DNA of 64,000 nucleotides from Gonatopus flavifemur (lineage: Eukaryota > Arthropoda > Insecta > Hymenoptera > Dryinidae). The translations under genes and the position numbers were made by a program. Positions 12,704 through 22,556 of this stretch are shown here, piece after piece. The notes below the pieces were generated by a model. The model had not been told where the DNA came from, made no database searches, and was given only the letters and a program-made list of their open reading frames with translations. Location: the NCBI GenBank assembly GCA_018340375.1, contig JAFFJZ010000007.1:26448001-26512000 (forward strand), given 5' to 3'. Position 1 is the first letter of the stretch. Each line of letters opens with the position of its first letter.

Positions 12704-14240
12704 CGTACCCCTTGTTTGTAGCTATTATATATGGAAATGGAAAAGAAATTTATGAACCGACGAGAAATTCGTACCAAAGAATTTCGTAATTATCTCATTT
12801 AATTGTTTTGAATTTTTTTAATATGTTAATGATGAAACAATGAACTCATCAAATCGAATCTCAAAGGTTAAATTCATTGTTCAAAGTTTAAATTCTACGA
12901 TATTCGTAGAATTTGAATTATTTATCATACGAGAATGTATTTTATACAAATTAGATAATAAATATTGATATTTTTAATCGAATCGTTTCATAAGCTTCAT
13001 TCGTATTCATCCATTCAATAATGTATCCTAATGTTGCTTCTTTTATTGGCAAAAAGTTTGATACGTATTGAATTATCATCACATATATGTTTGTATTACA
13101 AATATATTTGATTTTTGATATGAATAAGCACAAATGACGTTCAAGGTTCAGGATAATGATTCTATATGGATATGAAGACCATTGAAGAACCCTTTGTATT
13201 CAGTTCTGTGTATAATGAAATATGTACATCCCTACAGAATTCGATAGAAAAGTTTTTGATTGCTTTCTTCTTTATTCGCGTAATGAGACAGCCATGTCCT
13301 AATTCCTTGACCTCAGGAACATCTATTGTTTCTGACGAACTTGTATTACGAGAAGTTTTGGGAAACTGTTGAGCTGACTAAGCGGTAACTCAACAGCATG
13401 CGAATGCTGGAAGTTAGGCTTTTGTTCAACGTATTATGCCAGATAAGGATGTAGTTACTTAAAAAAAGAGAAATACATTCTCATTGAATTTTGAGTATCA
13501 AATTTCTCGATTGTCATAAGGATTCGATATTGAGGGTAAATGCTTTTGAATTGCAATGATATGGCTCGATATACGAATACATATAAGTTGAAAAGACAAA
13601 AAATATCTCCGACATGGACATATTTTTACGGTCCCATGCTGATTTGGATTCATCACGAACTTACACTCAGTCGTAACCACATCAATAGCATATCCTTTAT
13701 GTTTGTTCGCAGTATCGATTAACTATATCTGACCAGTCTTCAAACCTGACCTCAATGTTTGACGATATATCTCTAACATTGATTAATTTCATAGCGGAAA
13801 ATGATAGTGAAGTGCGAGTGTTGAGAAGATGATTTTACGAGAGTTTAAAATTTAAAAAGATGAACAATGTTTATTCGCAGAACTTTCTCAGTGAATTTTA
13901 GTCGTTTTTATGGCTCACGAATAGTCATGTAAGTTGATCTGCATAGGAAGAAAATCTATTGAATAACCTTCACTTGGGATTTTAAGGGGAAATTCAGAGG
14001 AGTCTTGAAACAGAATCGTTCCTGAGATCTATAAAGTATGAATTGAATTTCACATGGCTAAACTACAAGTTGTTCTTGAAGTATTTGATCATTTAAATAT
14101 ATTCAATGCAGTGCATTGTAATATAAATATAATCTAAGTGAATCTGTGGTTAAAAATATGTCTCTGAATCTCCCCATGTTTTGGGACATTTTTTCTGAAA
14201 GATTCAGATTGATTTGAAGTAATTTAGGAGAAGTTGGAGA
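12704..14240. other. Intergenic, nothing recognised
   Basis: AT-rich sequence downstream of the channel gene. Open frames are short and without domains. No inverted-repeat element with clear ends was found. A second AATAAA occurs near 12954. Confidence 0.4.
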
Positions 14241-14242
14241 CT

Positions 14243-14340
14243 TCCTACATAGCACCACAATCGCAGAAGAATCCTTAAATAATTCTTATTGAACTGATTG
14301 TGTTTTTTATGAATTCTTTAAGACTGTGGTGCTGTGCGGG
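14243..14340. repeat. Short hairpin element, CACAGCAC-type tips
   Basis: A hairpin of about 100 bp runs from CCTACATAGCACCACA to TGTGGTGCTGTGCGGG. Similar hairpins occur at 34589-34683, 53253-53361, 56311-56414 and inside the arms of the foldback at 3447-5110. Confidence 0.6.
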
Positions 14341-15670
14341 TTATGAGGTAGGGATGTATTCTGAATTCTTTCAAATTTCTCTGAACTTCTATGAATTTCA
14401 GAACTTTTCTGATTCAGATTTCAAATTTCCTCGGGATTTTTTGAAATCTTTCTGAATCTTGTTGAACTTTATTTATTTGGAGTTTGAAGTTTAATCCGAA
14501 TTTGTCGAAATCCCTTCGAATCCTTCAGAATCCAATTTATTTTGATTTCCAAGCGTTCTTCTACTTGAGAAATCTCATTAAACCGATTGATTCTCATTAA
14601 TTCCAATGCAGAAAACCCATTCAAGTTCATTAAAAATTGTTTCTCAATGGGTTTGAATCAGTTTTCTGCATTTAATTCAATGGGAATCAATCGGTTCAAT
14701 GAGATCCTGTAACCAGGGTCTCCAAATTCGTCTAAATCTTTCTGAATTCCTTTAAATTCCTCTGAATCATTGGAACTGAATCTTCAAAATTTTCTCGATA
14801 TTTCTGTGAGTTTTCCGGGAGATTTCTGGATCATTTTGGATCACTAAGACTTTGGAATCGGAATTCGAATATCTTGGAATCACTGTCTCTGAATCTGAGA
14901 TAAAAGAGTTGTCGAAATTCTTCTCTAAATTGTCCAGGGGGTTTTGAATTCTTACAGAAATTTTGACCGATCATTCGTTCAAATTTAATTTCATCTGGAC
15001 TTCCTCGAATTCTCCTGAAGTTCCTGTGAATCTTTCTGAATCCTTCTCCAGAAATCAACTCATAGTTTTTCTCAATTCACTTGTCTGTGAATCACACTGA
15101 ATCTTCCTGAATCCCTCTGAAATTGTACCTCGGAAATTGTTTTTAATTAACTTGTTTCTTAATTCTTCTGAATTCTTCTGGATCTCTCTGAACAGTTTCC
15201 GAATATCTTTGAAACCCTTTGAATTTCCGTGGAATTTTTGAACAGGAATTTTACTTTTCTCCAAATGTTCTTGAATTGTCTTGAATTCCTTTGGAACCCC
15301 CTGAGTGCCTCTAAAATCTTGAAGTACAGATATTCTTCGAATTATTTGTCTCTGAAATTCATTGAATCCGTCTGAAAATGTCAATGCACAATATTTCCCA
15401 ATTCATCGCTTTCTTAATTCCTTTGAATCTCCCAGAATTTTTGAAACTCCCTGAATTTACCTACAATTTTTATCCGTTCTCTTTCATTATATTTTTTTGA
15501 ATTTTTTTTCAATCTCTCTGAATTCCCCTGAAAAGTTCAATGCACTTGTCCCTGAATTTTTCAGGACTCGTTGAATTTTTCTGAATTCTCCTCAATTTTC
15601 CTGAATCTTTCTCAAATTCCCTGGATTTTCCTGAAATATGGGATTTCCAGAGAGATCCAGAGAGATTCCT
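14340..15670. repeat. Degenerate satellite-like tract (TCTGAATTCCTT)
   Basis: For about 1.3 kb the plus strand is dominated by variants of TCTGAATTCCTT, CCTGAATCTT and TTTGAATTCC, roughly every 12-30 bp. The minus-strand frames, with repeated FREIQ/GFRKIQ-like words, are low-complexity by-products of this tract. A hairpin of distinct sequence (14571-14707) is inserted near its start. Confidence 0.65.
14571..14707. mobile_element. Hairpin element, 137 bp
   Basis: The left arm AATCTCATTAAACCGATTGA matches the right-end TCAATCGGTTCAATGAGAT in reverse complement. The arms continue inward through TGCAGAAAAC / GTTTTCTGCA to CCCATTCAA / TGGGTTTGAA. It interrupts the TCTGAATTC tract. Confidence 0.7.
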
Positions 15671-16690
15671 CTCACCAGGGTCTGCTGGAAATGCCAGTCA
15701 GACCGGAAAAAATTTGCCTGCCTGGTTTGATGTCATTTCTTTCTGAGGTAATCTAGGCGAATCCTAATAAATTATATTTCTCCGTTTGGAACTACTTGGC
15801 AGTCATGTGAAAGATATATCGTAGCAATACATGAAAAATATTCCTCAGCATTTATATGGTTTACCTCAGGTGACAATCGTGAAAAACCAGACAGCAAAAT
15901 AGTTCATTTGATTTTGTCTGGGATTCTGATACAATGACGGTTTGGTTGAGACCATATCCGGAAATTGAAGGATCCACCCGAATTACACAGAACAGTGACC
16001 CTGTCAAAATCTGACTGGAAAAATGGTGCCAGGAATTGTATGATCGGAGCATGATATTTTCTCTGTTGGAATCGTTTAATGAGTACGTGATCAATGTACC
16101 AAGGCAACCCATGGAAGAGTCCTTTCAGGTTTTGCTTGAGTTACCATGGAAAGAAACTATACCAGACCGAGCAGGAATATATTACTTTTATTTTTGCCCG
16201 TATTCCAACGGAATAATATTACGATGAAACCTTGCAGGGGCGTAACAATCTAACTCTATGAATGGGTGCCCAAAGCATTTGACTATCAGTGACAATAAAA
16301 ATATACGTGAACGCGGTTGGCTGCTATAGCTTTGCTTGTCTGGATGTCTCTTCTGTTTCATGGGAACATTTTCCAGGTTATATATAATTTTTATATAACT
16401 TGGTATAGTTTATATATAACTTATACATAATTTTGAAAATTTTCCCACTCTGGCATCACAATTGAGGAGCGGTCAATTATAATTGAGTGGGTGCCCGGGC
16501 ACCTTTGGATTCGTGTTCTTGCGCCTCTGAAACCTTGCCAGAAATTGACAGAAATTTTCCAGATTCCATAGAACAGCAAGCTTGTTGAAATAGAACTAGA
16601 AAATTCGTATCCGGAAATGTATGGGGGACGCATGATATTGTTTCACCTGCAACTTCTCAGTAGATACTCCTTCGGGCTTTGGACGGGTTT
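15671..16690. other. Intergenic, no gene recognised
   Basis: Short open frames occur on both strands, none with a recognisable domain. Some words recur in inverted order (CATATCCGGAAATTG near 15951 and CGTATCCGGAAATG near 16606), which suggests old element fragments, but no clean ends were found. Confidence 0.35.
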
Positions 16691-16728
16691 GACTATTAGG
16701 TGTGCAAGTTGAAACTGGGCTTTAACTT

Positions 16729-17078
16729 CCCGGGGGAAAATGATCAGATCTGACCAGATCTAAACAGATCTATTAAGATCTGAAAACGTGCGATTTTGGC
16801 TTGTGTTCGTCACAATATATGTGCAAAATCAAATTCATATACAGACAGATATCACAAAATTTCTGACAATTGAACCATCAATTGCTCATTAAGATTTAAT
16901 TTAATATTCAATTCAGATCTAACGAGATCTACTCAGATCTAACCAGATGTGCCAAGATCTGATCAAATCTACTGAGATCTGAACAGATCTAATCTGATCT
17001 TTTGAACCAGATCTGACCAAAAATCAGATCTACTCAGATCTATTTAGATCTGAATAGATCTAATGATTTTTTCCTGGG
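16729..17078. mobile_element. AGATCT-repeat foldback element, copy 1
   Basis: Both ends are clusters of AGATCT spaced about 10-11 bp apart. The tips read CCCGGGGGAAAATGATCAG and, at the right, AATGATTTTTTCCTGGG, which are imperfect reverse complements. The centre is unique and holds words such as TTGTGTTCGTCACAATATA and TTCATATACAGACAGATATC. A second copy at 47519-47885 is nearly identical through the centre. This copy sits inside the mariner element, so it inserted later. No coding capacity. Confidence 0.85.
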
Positions 17079-17208
17079 TTGGTTGCATGAAACAAAATAT
17101 TTGACCGCATCCAATTCGTCCACCATTTTGGATATATGTAGCATGGACATTGCAGTTGTCATATCAGTCATTTTCAAGTAGTAATTTCCTGTGTATCAGT
17201 TTTATGAG

Positions 17209-18237
17209 ATGGATTTCGATAAGCAATATTTACGCCATTGTATTCTATTCTGTTTTTGAATGAATAAAAATGCTACTCAAGCTATGGAATTGATTAATCC
17301 GACATTGGGTCAACATTCTGTGAGCCATTCAACAGTGAAAAAGTAGTTTACAAGATTTCGTAATGGAAATTTCAGTCTTGAGAACGATCCACGTCCAGGT
17401 GCAATTAAAAAATTTGAGGATGAAGAACTTGAAGTTTTACTGGATAAAAATCCATGTCAAACTCCAGAAGAGCTTGCAGAACAGTTAGGAGTTACTCGTC
17501 AAGCAATTTCATTTCGATAGCATGCATTGGGAAAAATACAGAAGGAAGGAAAATGGGTTCCTCATAAACTGAGGGAAGAAAATAAAAGACAAAGAGTTGC
17601 CGTTTGCATGAATTTGCTTTCTCGGTTCAAGAAGAAGAATTTTCTGCATAAAATCATTATGAGTGATGGAAAATGGATTTTGTACGACAATCCTAAACGT
17701 AGAAAAGCATGGGTTGATCTGGGCCAGTCATCTGCATCAGTTGAGAAACCGAATATTCATGCAAAGAAACTTTTACTCTGTGTCTAGTGGGATTGGAAAG
17801 GAATCATTTACTACGAGCTCCTCGAACCTGACCAAACTATTACAGCTGAGCGTTACCGGGCCCAGCTGGTCAAAGTAGATGATGCTCTGGAGGAAAAACG
17901 ACCATTTACGGGGCAAGTAAAGCGAAAAGTGATGCTGCTGCATGATAATGCCCGTTCACATACAGCAAAACCAATCCAGGAACTCATCTTCAATTTAGGC
18001 TGGGAAGTTGTACCTCATGCGGCATACTCACCAGATTTAGCTCCTTCTGGTTATCACTTAGTCAGATCAATGTCGTCGTATTTGAAGGAGCAGCACTTCG
18101 TGAATATCGAAGATGTCCGGAAATGGCTTGATAACTATTTTGTTTTAAAACCACCAAGTTTCTATCGTGAAGGCATTTATCTACTACCCGATAAATGGCA
18201 GAAGACTGTAGATAATAACGGCGGATATTTTGATTGA
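17209..18237 (+). pseudogene. Mariner transposase, broken by four stops
   Basis: One 343-codon frame covers a whole mariner transposase with no frameshift, but it carries stops at 17257 (TGA), 17344, 17518 and 17785 (all TAG). Features in order are an N-terminal helix-turn-helix region (PEELAEQLGVTRQAIS near codons 86-101), the first catalytic Asp in MSDGKWILYDN (codon 153), the second in LHDNARSH (codon 246), and the third site in SPDLAPSGYHL. There codon 281 is Gly where the D34D signature needs Asp. The C-terminal segment ends KTVDNNGGYFD. It is inactive on two counts: the stops and the lost third Asp. Confidence 0.9.
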
Positions 18238-18891
18238 TAATTCTTGAAAGAAGTATTTTTTTAATAAAATTGAATTTGACAAAAAAAAGCCGAGTTTCAA
18301 CTTGCACCCCTAATATCCAAACGGGTCTATGAAAAAAGTTCAAATTGTCAATGGTTCGAAGCCTTGATTGAAGATAGAGGTTGTGTATTGCTGTTGTTTC
18401 CAACCAAGGTTTCGAAATTTTCACATAAATCCATCTGAACTCATACATGTTGAATGATACAAACGCCGTTATCTTTATTCGATTTTTTAAAAATTGTTTT
18501 CAATAATTCAAAGATTCTGCCGGTACCACAAAACGGTCCTGGTAATAATCTCTAAATTTTTGAAAATTTTCATAATTTCGTTTCTCAATATTCACAAATC
18601 ATGAAGAAACGCCAAATTATATCCAAATGTGTAATAATCATGTCATTCATGAATGAAAAAAATGGCGCAAAATTGTACATGCTTCTTCTAATGCTTTAAG
18701 ACCCTCAAACAAAAAGTTCGATAAGTATTAGCGTATGCGAGTATGGAAACAAGATATACAAATATTTTCACGGTCAGAAACTGAGTTATTCGTTATTACT
18801 AAATGATACGCATTCACCTTAAAAATAATCAATTCGATGTTCCGATTTCAAAGCTGCCTCATTTTCTTTGAATTCATATTTTCCGTTATAG

Positions 18892-18963
18892 GTCTTTCCA
18901 ATCAGATAATTGACAATGTCTTTTGTAAATATCATGACAATTCATGGGAATATACATCTGCAG
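18892..18963 (+). other. Possible isolated exon
   Basis: A 72-base segment lies between a good acceptor (TTTTCCGTTATAG) and a good donor (GCAG then GTATGA). Only one frame is open, reading LSNQIIDNVFCKYHDNSW. No matching downstream exon in phase could be joined, and no family is recognised. It may belong to an unfound gene between the channel and the kinesin, or be chance. Confidence 0.2.
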
Positions 18964-19142
18964 GTATGAATGAAGAAATGGATGGTTGAGCAAACCAACT
19001 CCGGAGAAAAATCAATTTGATTGCGACATTGTTAGCAAAATTCACGAAGAAATAGGTATTACCCAACCCTGTACTTAGTTACATCACATCGAAGTTGCGC
19101 GAATGATTAATTTATCAAAAGAAGAACCATATTCTTTTGAAG

Positions 19143-19382
19143 GGAAGTTTTGTTGTTCTCATATATTTTTATTTGGCCGTACCTTTCATTGATTATACAA
19201 TACACGTTTTGTTATTTATCAGTTTTATTTCTATTCCTCTCACACTATTTTTTTCCGACGTTAGAAAGGGAAAATTTCAACGAAATCGAATAAATACATC
19301 AACTCCAATACAGAGCAATTACGATGAATCTTTCGATCAGTTATTGAAAAACAATCAATTCAACTTACAAGATCACTCGTGA
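19143..19382 (+). CDS. Possible terminal exon, membrane-protein-like, unnamed
   Basis: After a possible acceptor (ATTCTTTTGAAG) an open frame of 79 codons runs to TGA at 19380. The first 40 residues are strongly hydrophobic and could span a membrane twice (LIYFYLAVPFIDY and VLLFISFISIPLTLFF). They are followed by a basic and then polar tail ending in NQFNLQDHS. I do not recognise the family and no upstream partner exon joins in phase. AT-rich sequence can mimic hydrophobic coding, so this is tentative. Confidence 0.25.
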   Translation, partial: GSFVVLIYFYLAVPFIDYTIHVLLFISFISIPLTLFFSDVRKGKFQRNRINTSTPIQSNYDESFDQLLKNNQFNLQDHS

Positions 19383-19737
19383 ATATTTAATCAGATCGCA
19401 TGCATCATCTTTTCAATTTATTCAAGTTCCTGAACTACACCGAAGTACTCATTTCTGAGAGAATGAAAATCAGGCTTGGCATGGTTTAGTTTTTATAATT
19501 GAATAGGAAAAGAGAACGAAACCAGGGGAAAATGTGATGAAAATTTTACCAGTCTCAATCCAATCGATACTCATGGAAAATATATTCGCAATATCCAAAT
19601 GTGATATTTGTATTGGAATTATGCGGCTCGGGTATACATTTTCACGATCAAGGACATTCGAGCATCAGAAGGAGGTGAAATTCTGCGCCGACTTTGTTCA
19701 TAAATATTATCCGATCAATTCTAGGATAGATAATAAT

Positions 19738-20370
19738 TAAGGGGGTAAACCACTCTAGAGATTGAAAATCTTCGGAAATTTTTTTTCGAAAAAACTCAAT
19801 AACGTGTCTGAATTTGGTCAAAAGTTCTTTCTTAAATAACTATTGGAATGTGTTTTAAAATTTTCTCGGAGCTGTAAACAAAAAAATGGTGGCTGCTCAG
19901 TATTTTTCCCTGGGTAACTTTTATTTCGTGGCCGGATCAAAATAACTCCTTCGAATTTGAAGATACAGTTGTGAACAAGGAAATTTTGATTTAAATATGA
20001 TATTAGCTATAACAGTGAGCAGGATTTTTTCAATTATTTTTTGCAAAAAAGTTCGAGAAAATGAAAAAAAATTGTCCGAAAATCTTTAATGAAAATTCAA
20101 CTACGCATTAAAAAAAAAATCCTATGTACATATTCATATTGAATCAAAATCTTCTTGGTTCATGATCGTATCTTTACTTCTATAGGAGTTGTTGGTCCAG
20201 CTACGAACAAAAAATATGTCCCGGGAAAAACACTGAAGAGCCGCCATTTTGTTGTTTACAATGCCGAAAAAAATTTTAAAACCCCACGTCAATAATTATA
20301 TAATGAAGGACTTTTTACCAATTCCGATATACTGTTTGGTTTTTTGGGGAAAATTCCCGAAATGTTTTCT
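19738..20370. mobile_element. Foldback element, about 630 bp
   Basis: Words in the left part recur inverted in the right part: GGTGGCTGCTCAGTATTTTT with GAAAAACACTGAAGAGCCGCC, TGTAAACAAAAAAATGG with CATTTTGTTGTTTACA, and GAAGATACAGTTGTGAACAA with a matching region near 20160. The outer ends are approximate. Confidence 0.6.
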
Positions 20371-20707
20371 TTAACTACATATCTGAGATTGATATTCAGA
20401 GATTATTACTCTTGAAATCCTTTTATACTTGCCAGGAATAAGCAAAAGACTAACTTATATTGAGAGTCTAATCCTATTTTGGGATTCCATTATTATGCAT
20501 CAAAAATTTCCGATCAACGCATAATTATGAAATTAGTTTATGAATCAAGTTGGCGCAACGTTTGGATTCCTTCTTCTGATGCTCGAATGCTCTTAACCCT
20601 TCAACGGGCACATGTTTTTGACGAAAATTCATTCCACGTTGATACAACATCATAGAGGTAAGTTACAACGATGAAATGAAATATGAGGTGGGAACTATAC
20701 TTCTCAC

Positions 20708-21394
20708 CGCCTGTTAAGGGGACTTTCTGGTTAAGATTTTCAAGCAAATTTTTGTTTTTCTAAACAATTTTTTTTATAGGAAGAACAGAGATATCGTTTT
20801 GGAAATTTGTAGGTATATTTATTGAAGATCAAATATTACAAAATATCCTTTTCAGATAAAGAACAATTTTTTTTCTCGACGCACTGATTTTTTCAAAGAA
20901 AACACTAAGAAATGACGGCGCACATGATTTTGAGCGACTAGATGATCTGAAAAAAAATTGAAAAATAGCAACTTATTCCTTGTTGAAGTGGCTATTGCAT
21001 GAATCAGATGATTGCATGATTGGACAAGAACTTCCTAATTTTCACCCGATCTTCCACCCTAAAAATTCTTTTTTTTGAAAATTTTTTTGTTATTTTTTGA
21101 CCAAAACAATCATCTAGTTCATGCCATAGCCACTTCAACAAGGATTATTTTCCGTTTTTTTTTCAGATCATCCAGTCGCCCGAAATCACGCCCGCTATCA
21201 TTTTTAGTGTTTTTTGAATCAGCGGATCGGAAAACATTTCTCTCAAATCTGAAAAAATCTATTTCAAATATGGTACCTTCAATAGACATACCTATATACG
21301 AATTTTCATAACAATATCTCTATTGATTCCATGGAGAAAAAGTGTATAAAAAAAATTTTTTCCTGACAATCTTAACCAGAAGGACCCCTTAAAG
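20708..21394. mobile_element. Foldback element, about 690 bp
   Basis: The left end AAGGGGACTTTCTGGTTAAGA pairs with the right end TCTTAACCAGAAGGACCCCTT. The arms continue inward through AGATGATCTGAAAAAAAATT / TTTTTTTTTCAGATCATC and CCTTGTTGAAGTGGCTAT / ATAGCCACTTCAACAAGG. AGGGTTAA-type words flank both ends, so the true boundary may be slightly further out. No coding capacity. Confidence 0.75.
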
Positions 21395-21399
21395 GGTTA

Positions 21400-22540
21400 A
21401 AGCGCGAAAAGATTAGAACTATGTATGAGAAAAAAAATAAAAAACCGTAAAGAAAGAATGGATTGCTCTTCTACTAATACAATTGCTTTTCTAGAATGGA
21501 TTGAAATAAATAAACAGGAATAATGTCACAGCGGATAATATAATGTAGAATAACATAAAATTTGACCTTAGAAAAATATACAGTTGTTCAACCGAAACGG
21601 CTTATGCCTTGCTTTATGCGAAATGTCAATATGCAACATGCATGCATTAATATGTCAAATACAAGTTTTCAAAAATGAAAATGTTGAAGAATACACAAAC
21701 GCGGCAATGCTTTAGCAGAAAATCTAATATTAAATCTAAGATAACAAGTGTATTGACAATTTAATCTTCGATTGCAATTTATGGAATTTTTCTATTTTTT
21801 TTTCTCCGCGGAGACACGTATGCGTACATTTTGTTGTTAATTCCACATCCAAGCAACGAATGTGGACTTGAAAAGCACCAACGTCGAAGCCTTGAATACT
21901 TTCATACATATAGCCATACAGGTATATCGATAGGTTTACGTTACATGCAAGGGCGCAGGTGGATATCAGTTGGACAAGTAACTGCGTTGCGATATGACGC
22001 TCATACCGTTACAATGTTTCTCCTCACATTCGATTCATTTTTTTTCTATTAAACTGAATGAATTCTCATTGAAATATTTTTAAACTGCATGAAAAGAAAA
22101 AGTGAGGTATATGATGGAAGGAGGATGAGCAAAGCAAATATTTTTCAATCAATCAAATTGAAATTATAATCAATTACCAGTTCGCTGTGCATGAATATTA
22201 TGTGCAAGTATAATAACATAAATTTGTTGGAGTAAGCTTTTAAAGTTCATTTCGTGTCTTCGCTTTATTCCTCACGCGCAACGCTGTTGATAATGAATTA
22301 TTCATGTGATAGAAGAATGGATTAATTACCGGACATGTGCGCGAAATTGATAGTGAATTATTGAGTGCTAAGTGAAGAGCGGTCGATTAACACCTATTGT
22401 GTCATACGCGCGTGATGATTCACGTGTTTAAATCAATGAGTGGAATCGTTCTTAACTCCTCATGCATGGTGTGCGTAAAAATTTTAGATTAATTATATGA
22501 GTATTCGACTAATTCAAAACTTTGCAAGTGTCTAATGGTT
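21400..22540. other. 5' flank of the kinesin gene
   Basis: No other gene is recognised. The last few hundred bases before the kinesin start are AT-rich with no clear TATA box I would defend. The transcription start cannot be placed from sequence alone. Confidence 0.35.
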
Positions 22541-22556
22541 ATGAAAAAAAATAAGA

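Larger units (their letters stand above)
16696..18313 (+). mobile_element. Mariner element with both terminal repeats and TA duplications
   Basis: The left end TTAGGTGTGCAAGTTGAAAC matches the reverse complement of the right end (TTTCAACTTGCACCCCTAA). TA dinucleotides flank it at 16694-16695 and 18314-18315. The span is 1618 bp. Removing the 350 bp AGATCT-repeat insertion at 16729-17078 leaves about 1.27 kb, the usual mariner length. The element carries one transposase frame in plus orientation. Confidence 0.9.

Noticed and set aside
15055..15384. 109-codon minus-strand frame with FRKIQ-like repeats
   Set aside because: It is the reverse strand of the TCTGAATTC satellite tract; low-complexity artefact.
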